Of a stretch of 64,000 nucleotides of DNA, positions 30,401-43,256 are shown piece after piece (positions within the stretch are counted from its first letter, which is position 1; each line of letters begins with the position of its first letter). The stretch comes from Cantharellus purpuraceus (lineage: Eukaryota; Basidiomycota; Agaricomycetes; Cantharellales; Hydnaceae). The position numbers and the translations under genes are program-made. The notes below the pieces were generated by a model, which was given only the letters and a program-made list of their open reading frames with translations, was not told the DNA's origin and did no database searches. Where the stretch lies: positions 1-64,000 of the forward strand of contig JALBUN010000036.1 in assembly GCA_025174535.1 (NCBI GenBank). The letters are read 5' to 3'.

Positions 30401-32789
30401 TAAGCAGTCCTCTAGCCTCTGTATGGGCTGAGGGCTGCATTGGTACTCCCCATGTGACAAATGAGGCCCACCTGAATGCATCCACTCTTTCTCACTCTGA
30501 CTCTCTCACCCTCCTTGTCCACTCTGATTCCATTCCCAATACAACTATCCAAGCATTAATTGACTCCAGTTCTACTCACTGTTTCCTTGATTCCACTTTT
30601 TCCAATTTACATAAACTCCATACATACACCATAACTTCAATATCACTCCGATTATTTGATGGCACTACTAATGCTATTATTTCACAAGCTATAGATCTGT
30701 CTATCCATTTTTCTGTTGGAGAAATCCAGAACCTTACATTCTATGTTACTCTGCTTGACTCCAGCTGTTCTGTGGTTCTTGGACATAACTGGCTCACCTG
30801 CTACAATCTATTAATTGACTGGGCATTGGGCCATATCACATTCTGTTCTCCAGTGCAGGCTGTGTCATCCCTGATGTCACCAGCAACCATAGGTGCAAAA
30901 TTGTCTTCCACCTCTGCTAACTCCACTCCAATAGATACTCTGCCTACCCCCCTGTCTATATTGATGGTGGACACTATGGTCTTCACCAGACTAAGCAAGC
31001 TGGATGGATCACAAACATTCCAGGTTCACCTCTCCAATCCAGTGCTCCTTGTCACCTGTTCTGCTTGATCAGCTCCACCGGACCTATCTATGGTTCCTAA
31101 GGAATATCATGAGTTTGCTGACATGTTCAGCAAGTCCAAAGCTGACTCTTTAGCAGAACACTGGCCATATGATCTCAAGATTGAGTTGGATGACAACTCC
31201 ACCCCTCCACTTGGCCCTATCTACTTGCTATCTCAAAAAGAGCTACTGGCTCTCCAAACATTCATAGATGAGAACTTGGCCATGGGCTTCATCTGCCCAT
31301 CCCTATCGCCCCATGGAGCTTCAGTCCTATTTGTCTGCAAAAAGGATGGATCACTCCATTTATGTGTCAACTTCTGTGGACTCAACAAGATCACCAAGAA
31401 AGACCAGTACCCAATACCCCACACCACAGACCTGCTCAAGAGCCTGCAAAAGGCTAAGATCTATTCCAAAATTGATCTCCAACATGCCTATCATCTAGTC
31501 CATATCTGAGAAGGTGATGAGTGGAAAATGACTTTCCACATTAATATGGATCTTTTGAATGGTGTGTCATGCCCTTTGGACTAACCAATGCTCTGGCTGC
31601 CTTCCAGCAGTTCATGAATGATACCTTCGCTGATCTCCTTGATGTTACCATCCTTGTTTACTTAGATGACATTTTGGTATATTTGGATAATGAAGATGAA
31701 CATCAGACACATGTCCGAGAGGTACTCTGATGTCTCCACCAACATGGCCTCTTCATCCATGTCAACAAATGCAAATTCCACTCTGACTCAGTCAAGTATC
31801 TAGGCTATATCCTCTCCCCTGCAGGACTGACAATGTCCGATGACAAAATCAAAGCCATACAGGAATGGCTGGAACCACAGAAAGTCAAAGATGCACAGTC
31901 CTTCCTAGGGTTTGCCAACTTCTACCAATGCTTCATCCACAACTACTCTGATATTACTGTTCCACTCACCTGGCTTACTAGGAAGGGTATCCAATGGAAA
32001 TTCACCGATGAATGTAGACACAGCTTTGAGACCTTGAAAAAGGCCTTTACCTCCACTCCAATATTGACTCATTGGGTTCCAGACACTCCTATCCTATTAG
32101 AGACCAATGTCTCTGACTATGCACTGTGATCCTGTCCAATCATCTCTCTGCATGACCGACAAGCCCACCCAATTGCTTTTCACTCTTGTACATTTACACC
32201 CCCCAAACTGAACTATGATGTCCATGACAAAGAGTTCCTTGCCATATATGAAGCTTTCTGGATATGGAGACACTACCTCGAAGGCCCCTCCAATCTAGTA
32301 GACATCATAACAGACCACAAGAACTTGGAATACTTCTCCACAACAAAACTACTCACCCAGAGACAAGTCTGATGGTCCAAACACCTGTCTCAGTTCAATC
32401 TCATTATCCACTTCCACCCTGATTGACTTGGAGCAAAGCCTGACATGTTAACTAGACACTGGGATGTCTACCCTAAAGAAGGGAGTAGCGACTATGCCAC
32501 TGTAAATCCACACAACTTTTGTCCTGTGTTCACTAACAAGCAGCTGGCATTGTCCCTACAAGCATCCACCCTCATGACTCCCACCCTCCAAGCTGTCACC
32601 ATCATGGACATTGACCAACTCTGCTCCAACATCCACTCATCACTCTGATCTGCCCCTGTTGCAGTTAAACACTTGGATGACCTTTCCAATCTGAAATAGT
32701 TGCTTGACCCCAAAGGACACCTCCAACACAATGACCGGATATACATCCCTGATGCCAATGGTCTTCAACTCTGAGTTTTGCAGTACTAT
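30398..32789 (+). pseudogene. Gyp-B pol, first part: protease, RT, RNase H
   Basis: Protease region with [11 protein letters not shown] near 30,560. RT from 31,090 ([13 protein letters not shown]) with [19 protein letters not shown] and, at about 31,650, [13 protein letters not shown], so the YLDD catalytic motif survives. RNase H near 32,090 (LLETNVSDYAL) has D-to-N in the usual TDAS position. Numerous TGA stops stand where Gyp-D has CGA or the ancestral codon was Arg, for example near 31,507. Interrupted at ACTAT (32785-32789) inside the integrase finger by LTR-T. Confidence 0.85.
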
Positions 32790-35032
32790 TGTTTTGGAAC
32801 CCGCAAAATTATGGTGTTAGGGCAAACTCTAAATTACCACAATTCCGTGAATGAACAGCTGAGAAGAATATCAAACCCTACTACAGCACAACTCCAGAAA
32901 TGATTTAATGTTTGTACTTTGGTTACAATCCTTTGTATTGGTCAATGCAGACTATACGCAGAAAAGTAATACATTTCTTAGCAGCAAGAAATGAATAAGA
33001 CTTCCAGAGTCTAGAGTTCACGGACGCTTAGGGGTCCAGATATTCCAAAAAGAGGGGAATGCACTTAGAGGCTAAAGGAAGTAGGTGGATGAATCCAACC
33101 ATCCAACCAGTGGCACTCAGAAGCGGGTAACAGCAATGTGTGAAGTAGTCTAGCAACTGCTTCACACGAGTTCAAGCTTCTAATGCTCTGCAAAGGCAGT
33201 ACACACTAGTTACTTAAACAAGAGCACTAATGGCAGGACTATCAACAGACAATCTCACCATGTAGATTTGTAGTTACATGAGGCAGATGCTACACTCACA
33301 CCCAAAGCAGGAATATCTCTACTTCAAGTGCAATCAAGTACAGTTAAACAACTGTAAAAGATCCTTGAACTGGTAATCAACAGTTACTGAGATAGAGGAT
33401 GACACTGTATGTCACTCCAGTCACACTGGGGTGCAGAAGATGGGTAGAAGTTGTTAAAAAAAAAGATGTGGAGGGGTGTTGTGTGTGAGTGTAAGATGAA
33501 GGTGAGGGATGGTGGCGAAGTAGATTTTGAATAGGGGAGCAATTACTGCAAGGATGCAGATATATGCAGGGTCAATGGAGAGGTGTTGTTTAGTAGAGTG
33601 ATGTTACCAAATATCAGAATATTCGGTTAAGAACTGGGACTTCTGCAAAATGTTTGAGCAGAAATGGGAATAGCAACACTTTGAAAAAGTGTTTGCTTAA
33701 TAGAAATGGATGTAATGATCCGAATCGTTCGTAATTTGAGATAGCAATAGTTGATGCAATATCCTAATGGGATATGCAAAAGATTTCAAATTGAATAGGT
33801 TGTTTAGGAGTTATTCCAGGAACGACAGAAAGTTGACACAAGCTGTTTGTCTACAGCTTGGAAAGGATTGAGAACAGTGAATTCAATACCTTGATACTCG
33901 TACACAGTTGTAGCTAATATACAATTTGACAATCACATGATAAGAATGCCTTTTAGTAAGATTGAAACATATGATAAAAGAAATGATGTGGATACTGATA
34001 ATATGTGATGTCATAGGGAAAAACCTTTTATAGAGAAAGGAGTTTTTACCCGTTTGACTTGAGGTTTATGACAAATGAAAATCATCATAATACCTCCCTT
34101 TTGAGTAGTAGCCACCCCCGTAGAATGAAAGGATGGCTCACAAAATAAAATTGAAAATCATCTCCTCCTCATCCCTTAATCAAAAAATTCCTAAACTTTT
34201 CACAACTTTCCCTTATCATAAAAACTCTCCCTTCTTACTCCAATAGGTCGGAATAGTATTTGAATAAATTCTTGACAGAAGTGGTAGAATATGTTATTAT
34301 TTCAGAGGCAAAATGGCCTCCTTATATATTGTATTTACAGGGGCTGACTAATGCTTCTGGAATATTCTACCTATTATAGATGGAAACTACTGGAAGGTTG
34401 TGGAAGGTGAAAGAAAGGGGTAGAATATTCCAAGCCAATCACAGGTTCTGATCACTGTGCTAACACTGATCAGGAGCTGAATAATGGTTCTGCAATGTTC
34501 TGTCTGGTGATAGAAGGAAACAGCTAGAATGTTATGGAAAGGGGTAGAATATTCCAAGGCAATCACCTGATCTGATCCCTGAACTAGGCACTGATCAGGC
34601 AAAAAGAAGGGTGTCCACCCTGTTTTCTGCACTGGTTTGGATAGTCATGGATAGCCACATCTCAGATGATGATCTCCATGGAAAATAGTGCCCTGAGAGG
34701 CTGTGGTTGTCAAGTTACAGAATATTTATTGATCAGAGACATCTGAGCTTGAATTCAGGCCAAATGCCTGGTCCAAAGGGGGAGAGCCGGCTGTGCGAAG
34801 GTTTGTGGGCACCTATGGGTCCACAACTGTAGCACAGCAGAAATAAATCATTCTGGGCTGAGTTTTGCATGGAATATTCCCGAAAAAATATGAAAAAATA
34901 GAGAATATTTGAATAAGTCCATTTCAGATACAAGCACCAAATATATGCTGATATTTAGGAATGGAAAAGCAAAGTATAGCACATTAGTGCTGCATAAATA
35001 GGATTTGATAGGGAAAAGGTGGTTCCCATACA
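32790..35032 (-). mobile_element. LTR-T solo LTR with nested LTR-S
   Basis: Plus-strand ends TGTTTTGGAACC and GGTTCCCATACA. Reverse complement starts TGTATGGGAACC and ends TTCCAAAACA, identical in form to 52546-53969. TSD ACTAT at 32785-32789 and 35033-35037. Without the 826-bp insert and its 5-bp duplication the length is about 1,412 bp, matching the 1,424-bp copy. No internal coding region, so a solo LTR left by LTR-LTR recombination. Confidence 0.85.
33452..34277. mobile_element. LTR-S solo LTR, 826 bp
   Basis: TGTTAAAA ... CTTGACA with TSD GAAGT at 33447-33451 and 34278-34282, inserted in LTR-T. It shares blocks such as ATGCAATAT.CTAAT.G.ATATGCAAAAG with the 766-bp LTR at 59731-60496, so the two belong to related families. 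No ORF inside. Orientation cannot be fixed without an internal region. Confidence 0.75.
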
Positions 35033-36337
35033 ACTATCATGATCACCTAATTTCTGGCCATTTCAGGCAAAACCACACACAAGGGTTAATCCAACAGGAC
35101 TATGTATGGCCAAAAATGCAAGAGTATATTCAACACTACTGTAACTCTTGTACCACGTGTATACGCTCAAAATTGCAAAGGCACAAACCCTATGGAATGC
35201 TTAAGCAACTTCTGGTTCTGAAGCAACTGTGGAACTCCATCTCCATGGATTTCATAGAGAAGCTCCCCCCATCACTCAGATATGACACCATACTTGTGAT
35301 TGTCAACAGGTTCACTCAACAGGTTCACTAAACAGTCACTATTAATTCTGACACATGACTCCATCACCTCCATCTTACTAGCTAAGTTGTTCATTCTCCA
35401 CATGTTCTCTAAACATGGAGTTCCATCGCATGTCACATGTGATTGGGGCTCAGAGTTCATGTCCTCCTTCTTCTGCACATTAGAAAAGGCTCTCAACATG
35501 AAGCTTCATTTCATCTCTGGATACCATCCTGAGGGAGATGGACAAACAGAACGAATGAATCAGTCCCTGGAACAATATCTCCAAGTCTATTGCAACTATC
35601 AACAAGACAACTGGGCTGATCTACTTCTGATAGCAGAGTTTGCCTACAACAATGCCCTGAATGCAACTACTGGCATCTCTCCATTCTTTGCTAATAAAGG
35701 TTACCATCCAAACATCTCCATCCACCCAGAGAAGGAACTCACCTCCACCAAAGCCCACCAATTTGTAACTGGCCTTGACTGACTACACCAACATCTCTGA
35801 GAAGCCATCTCTGATGCCCAGAAACAATACCGAGTCTCTGTGGACTGACATTGTATCCTGGCTCTGGACCTACAGATTGGAGATAAAGTATTCATCAAGG
35901 CCAAACACTTCTGGACCACCTGTCCATTGAAGAAACTCTCTGAGAAATACTTAGGTCCTTATGAGGTCATCACTCACACAGGCAGTAGGTCCTTCACCCT
36001 CTGACTCCCTGACCACTTCCAAGCAGTTCACCTGGTCTTCCATATATCAATGCTCAAACCTGCTACTACAAACAAGATTCCTGGTCACACCCAATCTCTG
36101 CCCCCTCTGATCATCATCAAAGGAGATAATGAATATGAGATATCTGAGATCCTGGACTTGAAGATTGATCATCAGTACAAGTGCAAGCTCCAGTACCTAG
36201 TCAAATGGACTGGATATAAAGGCACCAATGAAGAGTCCTCATGGATCTCTGCATCTGAACTCAATCACACATCTAAATCCGTCTCTGATTTTCACTCTGC
36301 TTATCCAGACAAACCTGGTCCTCTTACAAATCTTTAA
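35033..36337 (+). pseudogene. Gyp-B pol, second part: integrase and chromodomain
   Basis: Resumes after the duplicated ACTAT with YYHDHLISGHF and CTTC of the integrase finger, then core motifs MDFIEKLP (Asp), CDWGSEF (Asp; Gyp-D has SDRGSEF) and GQTERMNQS (Glu), then the chromodomain KCKLQYLVKWTGYKGTNEESS near 36,180-36,270. Short frames change at about 35,330 and 35,780. Pseudogene. Confidence 0.85.
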
Positions 36338-36681
36338 GTTCTATCCCTGACTCTGATCCTATTATTCCACATCATTGTTTTATTATGAATTCACAGAGAA
36401 AAGTCACAAGTCTACCTGACCTCTGAAAAACCTCACTCCAACCCACTTTTTCTCCTTCAAATTGCAAGTCAAAACTTCCACTATTCTCAAATTCATTCTG
36501 AAATATTACAATCAAAATCAAAGTCATTTTTTTAGTTATACATCATGCTTCCTTTTTCCCTTCCCCTTGTCTACCTCAGCCTCTGTCTCTGACCTGTCTC
36601 TGACTCATCGTCACTCTCCACATCCAACACCCAATCCTTCTCATCCCCCATGTCTGAATCCTCATCTAGGGGGACCATGAA
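36338..36681 (-). pseudogene. Gyp-B 3' region, end of antisense gene
   Basis: Matches 55,769-56,064 of Gyp-D: intergenic AT-rich DNA, then the C-terminal codons of the antisense gene (read leftward; acidic residues then a basic end). Broken at ATGAA (36677-36681) by Ret-H and continued at 44432. Confidence 0.7.
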
Positions 36682-36951
36682 TGTAAGTACCCAAGGTACT
36701 TAATTACCATAGTATATAAGTATAATTGATATATACAGCATTCTCTTAAGGAACATTGTCCTCTTGGTAGATGTATGTGCCCATAGGGTGCATATGTATA
36801 GTTATTATGTAAGCCAGTGGACCCAGTATATGTGTGGATCCACTTATAGTAGATAGAACTTAGTTAACTACAACACTGTACAAACACATCACCCAACCAA
36901 TATACTTGGTTGAGTTCTGTGCAATGGTATGAACTAAGACACCCATTTACA
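36682..36951 (+). repeat. Left LTR of Ret-H, 270 bp
   Basis: TGTAAGTACC ... CCCATTTACA. Contains hairpin AAGTACC-CAA-GGTACTT at 36685-36701 and ACCAA-TATAC-TTGGT near 36896-36910, and a TATATAAG box near 36,713. Differs from the right LTR at a modest number of positions. Confidence 0.9.
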
Positions 36952-37529
36952 CTTTTTTGAACTTCCAAAGGAAGAATCAAGTGATTCTTTCTCATTATTG
37001 AAGTTTTCTAGTCAATACTAGAAAACCAGCTATTGCTGGTGTACAGATGTATATCAACCCCCCCAGTCGCTCATTTAAGTGAGCAACTAGTAGACTAACT
37101 TAGTTAGTCTACAAAGATAGAAGAAAAGAGTCATCATAATGATGACTCGCAGTAGAGTGAGTTGTGCTGGCAGCACCCAGGACATCATAAATGATGAATG
37201 GCAGCACATAGCCAGTAGCAGAAGCTCCCGTGAAGGGGAGCTAGACCCTAGAGAAGTCACAGGGACTTCTTGTAAGGAAGACTCTAGAAGAGAGTTGCCG
37301 CAATTGTGAGATCACACAGATGATCACACAATAGATCATCTGTCAAACAAGAACCCTTCATCAAGTGGTTCTTTGATTAGAGAAGAAAGGAGGAGACAGT
37401 CATTAACTGTCTCCAATGTTTCTAAAGGAAAGGAACATGCTCAATATATGAGCATGTAGAAGTAGCAATACTTCTACTAGGGAATCATGCAGCACAGAGC
37501 AGCATGAAACCCACAGGTCAATTGCAAGA
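36952..37529 (+). repeat. Ret-H leader: consecutive hairpins
   Basis: About 580 bp without a long frame, made of adjacent inverted repeats. Examples: GTAGACTAAC-TTA-GTTAGTCTAC (37090-37112), GAGTCATCAT-A-ATGATGACTC (37128-37148), GGAGACAGT-catta-ACTGTCTCC (37392-37414), ACATGCTCA-atata-TGAGCATGT (37435-37457), GTAGAAGTA-GCAA-TACTTCTAC (37456-37477). Spacers between stems are often under 15 nt. No primer-binding site complementary to a known tRNA end was recognised after the LTR. Confidence 0.85.
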
Positions 37530-39225
37530 TTGACCAAACAACTCATGCATAATCAACATGAGATGAAGAGCATTAGTGAAGCTAGTGCTCAGGTAGCTAA
37601 GATGGCTGCTGAAGCAGGGCATGCTGCCACTACTATGGGGCAGCAAATAGCAGAGCTAGGAATGATGTTAAAATTGCTCCAAGAGAACTCTGAGCAATGC
37701 AAGTCATGTTGCCAAAGATCAGATTCTACAAGAATCTGAATCCAGAGAGTCTGGATCTCCCCAGGGTGAGAGGATCCAACCGAATGATCAGTTAGACAGA
37801 GGAAATGAAATTCCCCTAATGGAGGGAATCAGAGACCCAGTAATCCCTGTGAGGCAAGGATTACTGATCCAGATTGAAGAGGAAACTCCTCAATCTATGG
37901 CAAAGGAGCTCAATCAAGAGATCGAGCTATGGAAATTACAAGAAGTTGAGGCTTCTCATAAACACAGGTTAGCCCTCAAATGGAAGGCTAAACATGCAGA
38001 GCAGGAGCTCAGCCAGCTGTTTAGAGAGCAGCGGCCCCAGCAAGAGCTCAATGTGGCTGTCGATTTAAACCAACAGTTGCAACATGCACTGAACAGTTAT
38101 CAGTGTGTACAAGTGGTGGGCCTTTCAGGAGACACCCACCATGAGCAACAAGATACCCCAATGGGTACCTCAAGAAGATGTTCCCCATAACAGGGAACAA
38201 TCAGTGCCATTGACCCTAGAAGGTCAAGGCATACCAGATCAATTAGACACAATTGATCCTATCAATGGTATTACTCACATGGTGCAAGTAGCCATAGTCA
38301 ATAATAGAGATACAGACCCAGAGAAGTCTGTACTTGCCAAGGTGGGCATTAAAGTATCACCTCCTGAGCAATATGCAGGAGGTGCAGATCTCAAAGAGTT
38401 TGAGATCTTTGTAGCAGGTATGCTACAATGGCTGAAGATGAATAACCTCCTAGGGCCATCAAGTACAAAGTTTCAACTATTGTACTTAGGCACTCGCCTT
38501 AAAGGCAAGGCCCAGGAATGGTTCTACAGGAATGTAGAACACTACAACAGGGCAGTCCAAGACTGGACCCTGGAAACTGCAATCCAAGAATTGCAGCATA
38601 GATTCCTACACACCCTGATGCATCATCATGCATCAGATAAATTTGACTCTGTAATACAGGGTCAAAGGACCATTCATGAATTAATGAACAACCTAGATAA
38701 GTATGCAGGTCACATGATAATGCCACCAGATGCATACACATACAGGAAGAGGTTTGTAACTGCAATGTGTGAACCTCTGAGATAAGAAGTCCTCAAGAAG
38801 GGCTTCAATGCTGAGTTTAGCAGTATCAAGCAGTTGTATGGAATGGCTCAAATGATAGAGGAAGCAACATGATACCACCATGGTATGCAACACCCAGAGA
38901 ACATGACTAATGCATCCTCCTCAACCCATAGACCAGTAGTCAATAGAACTACTGGTATGATGAATACAGGGAGTCGACCCATGCCCCATGGATGTGTGTA
39001 TATGGCTCCCAACACATACTCACAACAAGTGAGTGCATCAAGGCTGGAACCCCATAATGGAAGCTCTGGGTCCAATTCCAACAATTACCCCTTTAAGGGT
39101 AATTATCAATTGAAGCTACCAGCACATGTGAGTGGTGATCGATCAAACAACATTACCAGTAACATTGTGTGCTACAAATGTGGCCAGACAGGTCACATGT
39201 GACCCAGCTGCCCCAAACTAAAGGG
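37530..39225 (+). pseudogene. Ret-H gag with zinc knuckle
   Basis: Three overlapping frames (37530-37739, 37819-38190, 38105-38785 with 38885-39202) together look like one gag. The N-terminus is helical; a gag domain lies at 38,340-38,780 (PPEQYAGGADLKEFEIFVAG, GTRLKGKAQEWFY). The CCHC knuckle CYKCGQTGHM.PSC near 39,170-39,213 has TGA in place of an Arg codon. Frameshifts near 37,745 and 38,150 and stops near 38,784 and 38,870 break it. Perfect hairpins run through it, for example 37838-37866, 38358-38384, 38386-38408, 38409-38428, 38521-38540, 38615-38636. Confidence 0.7.
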
Positions 39226-39639
39226 CAATGTTAAGCTCAGCTGTGGTCTGAAAGAACATGTCCTCACACATAGTGGAGGACAATGTAGATGGATGATCCC
39301 AAGGACCATCTAGAGGAAAAAATACCAGCTATAGAAGTAGCTGATGAATGGGATGAGGAAGTTGCCCCATACAAATGGGACGACCAAGATGATGCCCCCA
39401 AAAAGGAGGCTACACCAATGTATTGCTCTAATGCAATACAAATTTGACCCAATGATCAAATTCCACCGAAACACACCTATGCAGTGCATTTCTGTAGTGC
39501 AACAAGATTCCCAACAAGCAGGGAATCACAACAGCTACATATAGCTGCTGTCAGCATTGACAGATCAGCCAAACCTATGTATAATCATAGGAGCCGATAG
39601 AAGTCAACAGTGTGACCTGATAGACTGTACATAGACAAT

Positions 39640-39870
39640 AAAACAATCTCTGGGTATTGGGAGATTGGTGGAACACTTGCTCACTGTCTATTAGACAGTG
39701 GGAGCAAGGGGATAATGATATCCCCTGAATTCACATGCATGACAGGTATGAAAACCTTCATGCTAGAGCAACCCATCACACTGCAATTAGCATGCATTGG
39801 GAGCAGGGGTACCATAAATTATGATACTCACACTACCATTTGCGCTAAACTCCAACATAAGCTCAACAAT
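39640..39870 (+). pseudogene. Ret-H protease remnant
   Basis: A frame reading GGTLAHCLLDSGSKGIMISP gives the retropepsin D-S-G motif at about 39,696. It is followed by about 40 residues of protease-like sequence and then lost. Two hairpins lie on the active-site codons: CACTGTCT-ATT-AGACAGTG (39682-39700) and GGGGATA-atga-TATCCCC (39708-39725). The RT that should follow is absent. Confidence 0.55.
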
Positions 39871-39949
39871 GGGGTTTACTCTATTTGAGCTTAACCACAG
39901 GTATATGCCTAGAATAGGCATGCCCATGAACAATGACAACAAGTTCAAG

Positions 39950-40370
39950 GGTGTCAAATGATTCACACAGCAGGCTCAAATGAACCTGCTAGCAGCGCAC
40001 AATGTGATTATAGAAAGTCATGTCGTTCAGACATTTCATGCCAATAAGAAATGTCAGGAAGGTTCAACCTTCCAGAGGTGACAAAGTCTACCTCTCAACA
40101 AAAAACTTGACTCTACCTAAGGGTAGGACCAGCAAACTAGTGCCCAAGTATATTGGGCCCTATAAAGTAATCGAAGCCCATAATAAAGCTTCAATGGTGA
40201 CACTGGAACTGCCACCAGAACTGACTAGTAGGCACATTATGCCTACATTCCATGTCAGTCTCATTCAACCGTATGTGCTGAATGATGAGATGAGATTCCC
40301 AAAATGGGAAGCAAAGTCATTTTATGACTTTGGGAACAATGACAAGCAGGAGTGGCTCATTGATGGATAA
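39950..40370 (+). pseudogene. Ret-H integrase C-terminal domain
   Basis: From 40020 the frame reads RGDKVYLSTKNLTLPKGR, LVPKYIGPYKVIEA and PTFHVSLIQPYV, the GPY/F-type integrase tail of Gypsy elements, to a stop at 40370. The catalytic core is missing, so an internal deletion joined protease to integrase tail. Although the protein sequence is conserved, its DNA is full of hairpins: 40031-40054, 40057-40073, 40074-40095, 40228-40246, 40296-40310 and AAAGTCAT-TTT-ATGACTTT at 40313-40331. Confidence 0.75.
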
Positions 40371-40882
40371 GCAATAAAGAAATTGAATTTCAAGTTCTAT
40401 AGATGTTGGGAGATGTCACCTGGGAACCTTACACATTGTAAGGACCTAGAAGCTCTAGACGATTATTTGGAGCTTTGAGGGGTGACTCAAGTGCAAGAAC
40501 TACCTCATAGATGGTAGTTCTCAGAGAGACAGAGCTGCAAAGATCTAATGGGGCTCAAGGGGGAGAAGTGGACCTACCAATAAAGGTAGCTCCTAGTGGG
40601 ATGCAACAAAGAGCTACCATCAATGACAGTAGCTCAATGAGGGGAGGAGGGACTACCTCAATTAATGGTAGTTCCTAGATAAGGATAGAGCTACCATAAC
40701 AACAGGCAGCTCAATGGTAGAAAAAACTTCTCCCATAGGGGGCAGTTCACCATCATGCTACTTATAGTAGCATGAAAGGGGTAAGTGATAATTAATTGCA
40801 TTACACCCATGTGACATAGTCACTGGAAAAATTCTCAATAAAGAATTTTTGAGCTCAGCCATAAAAGGCTAGCAGTGTTTCT
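40371..40882 (+). repeat. Ret-H spacer of hairpins and AGCTACC motifs
   Basis: No long frame. Many inverted pairs built on AGAACTACC/GGTAGTTCT and GAGCTAC/GTAGCTC recur between 40,490 and 40,700, suggesting local duplication of hairpins. CATGCTAC-ttata-GTAGCATG lies near 40,755 and AAAAATTCT-caata-AAGAATTTTT near 40,830. Possibly a structured RNA region between two coding units. Confidence 0.6.
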
Positions 40883-42010
40883 TTGAACCACCACAACCCC
40901 CCCTCCATCAAAATGTTATCCCTCAGAAGGGAGGTGATGGATGCTCAAGATGAGCATCCAATGGAAGTTGAACAAACTTCCACAGTGGCAGTACCTGCAA
41001 TGAGTGCTGCAGATATGATCAGAGGTCATCAAGATGAGATGACCTGGAAAATCAGCGGATGGCATGGTGGTGCTGCCATCCATCACCCTCCATCACCCTC
41101 ATGGGTGCAACAAGTGCAACACATATGTATCACACTTAATCAAGGCCCAAAATGGAGGCCAACTATATCTTTCCACCACTTTGGTAGAAAGAGCATTAAG
41201 AGTTGCATGGCTGTGACTTATACATGACATTGAAGATGATGTCATGACACCTTATCGTGAAGACTATGATAAGATGTACAAAGATAACTTGGACCTGTTT
41301 GTGCAGGTCCAAGAACTCAAAGGACTTCTCAACAATGAGAAGTCTGAAGTAACTTGTCTCAGAGACAAGTTAAAAACACTGAAGGAGGCTGCTGATAGAG
41401 CATCTTCTACATTCAAAACCAAGCTCACGACAGTGCACTTGGCCCCAGTAGCATTGCTATCATGTGCTACAGCAGGCAAATCATTGCCTGCCATTATGCC
41501 ATCACAACCTGTGGCTTCATCGTCACAGGAAATGATTGATCTCACCAAAGAGAATGATCTCCTGAGCAAATTGCCTTGGGTCAACCCTCGAGAGTCAAGA
41601 TTGGGACAACACCAATCCAATCTGGGAGGGATATGACCATGATCATGGTCTCCTCCTGGCTAGCATTCCCAAGGGTGCTAAGCAACTGGGCAAACTTTTT
41701 GAGTTTGCCCTATCCAAAATCAAAGCTGAGATTGATCAGCTTTGAAAAGAATATATGGCTAGTGATGCCAGCTGTACCTTAAAAGACCCAGCATAGAAGA
41801 CACTGGAAGAAGCCCAGCATATGAATTATTGCAAATGCTGGGACAATTTCAGGCATGCTCTCAAGCATGCAAATGTGGGGAAATCATTCTCCAAATGGGC
41901 ACCATGGTTCATGACTGCAGCTGACCCTCCCAGAGCAGTCACTGGCCACCTGCTGTGACCTCTGGGCAAGTCTGCCCCTATCAGGGCAGACTGGTTTGAC
42001 ATCTGCGATA
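40883..42010 (+). pseudogene. Ret-H extra ORF, 5' part, unknown protein
   Basis: Frames 40883-41227 and 41244-41636 plus shorter pieces up to the insertion. The product has a coiled segment (VQELKGLLNNEKSEVTCLRD) and later KSFSKWAPWFMTAADPP. No family recognised. It lies behind the integrase tail, so it is an accessory gene of the element. Three stems of 9-10 bp follow each other at 41288-41313, 41323-41344 and 41351-41371 inside the coiled segment. Broken by frameshifts, and at 42,010 by the P-insert. Confidence 0.5.
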
Positions 42011-43256
42011 TGGTGTCAGTTCACTTATGGAATAGATCCTATAAGCCTGCATGCAACGGTCCTAGCAAACAGACAGTGTGTAATGCAGTTGTTCAGCACA
42101 CCAAAGAACAATCGGGTCGAGGGGTAGGGGCAGCACTGAGTAACAGAAAGTGGAATAGTGCTCTGTGGTTGGAGGAGGATGGGGAGCGAAAAGGACAGCC
42201 CAGATGGTTGATCGTGCTCTGTGACTGGATGACAATGGAGAGCCCGGTTGGGAGGTATGTGAAAGCTGGTTTCAGGAGAAGCAACCTCTCAGTGGTGGAG
42301 GGAAATCTGATCATTGAACCAAGGTGCTTTGTCTCAGTGTAGAGATGATGGATTGTGATATAGAGATGATATAGAGTGTAGAGCGTAGACTTAGAGCGTG
42401 GACTTTGACTTTAGAGTGTTGGCTGAAAACTTGTTAATTGATCTCAAAGGCAAAAACTAGCGCCCTTTTATATACAAATCCCCAGGGCACAACGACACAA
42501 TATGAGGAGCAAATGATGCGATATGATGCAAGAAATGCTGATCAAGCCAGCTGATGAAGCGAGTGAAGTTGAACTACTAATGGGGAAATCATGGAGAAAT
42601 GAAGCGACAGATAGGGGTAATCTTTGTAAGAATAGGGGGTGATGAGTAATAAAAGAACCAGAAATAGAACAAGGATGAGTAAGTCGTGTATGAATGAATT
42701 AAAAGATGAAACAGGGGTGAGTCATATAAAAGAACAATAGAAACATCCACCAATACCATCTTCCCTACGGCTCCGAAGGTAAATTGACCCTGAGTCACAT
42801 GAGGACTTCAGTCAGCATCCACAACAAATACTCCTTATTGTCTTAGTGATACGTCTCCATATGGTATCCTGTTCCAAGGATATTCGGTCCCTTTGCCTGA
42901 CACGATGTAACCTGAGTTGGATTGAAGTGGGAGGATAGGTCAGTGATGGCGACTGAAATTCTACCTCACATTCAACTCTTCTATCTGTGTTATGATATAG
43001 AGGCAAAATGCCAAGGAATGTATATGGTTCAATGGAATTGTGAAAGAATATAGGATCACCAATGACATAAGAGAGACATGGTGGGGATCTTGGACGTTGA
43101 AAGAGTTTGGGAAGTATTTTGACATGTGGAGGTGGCTTAACATGCCTGTGGAGCTCAGCGTATTTTTGATAGTCGTCTGTGTCCAGAGACCAGTGTGACA
43201 TAGACACTGGTGGAGTTGGACTGTCAGAGTGTTTCGATGTACGTCCTCAATGCATC
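42011..43256 (-). mobile_element. P-insert relative within Ret-H
   Basis: Closely matches 8786-10207 but lacks about 200 bp (corresponding to roughly 9,960-10,150), so the P-ORF (42812-43207 here) has lost its N-terminal third. The P repeat with TATA-like box near 42,466-42,474 occupies its left half. It contains none of the dense hairpins of Ret-H, which marks its borders. I did not find a matching target duplication. Confidence 0.65.

Noticed and set aside
33720..33900. Possible gene in the 826-bp LTR
   Set aside because: No frame above about 40 codons with any protein-like composition.
36952..37529. CRISPR array or tRNA cluster in the repeated hairpins
   Set aside because: The stems differ in sequence from each other, have no constant repeat or uniform spacer, and show no cloverleaf.
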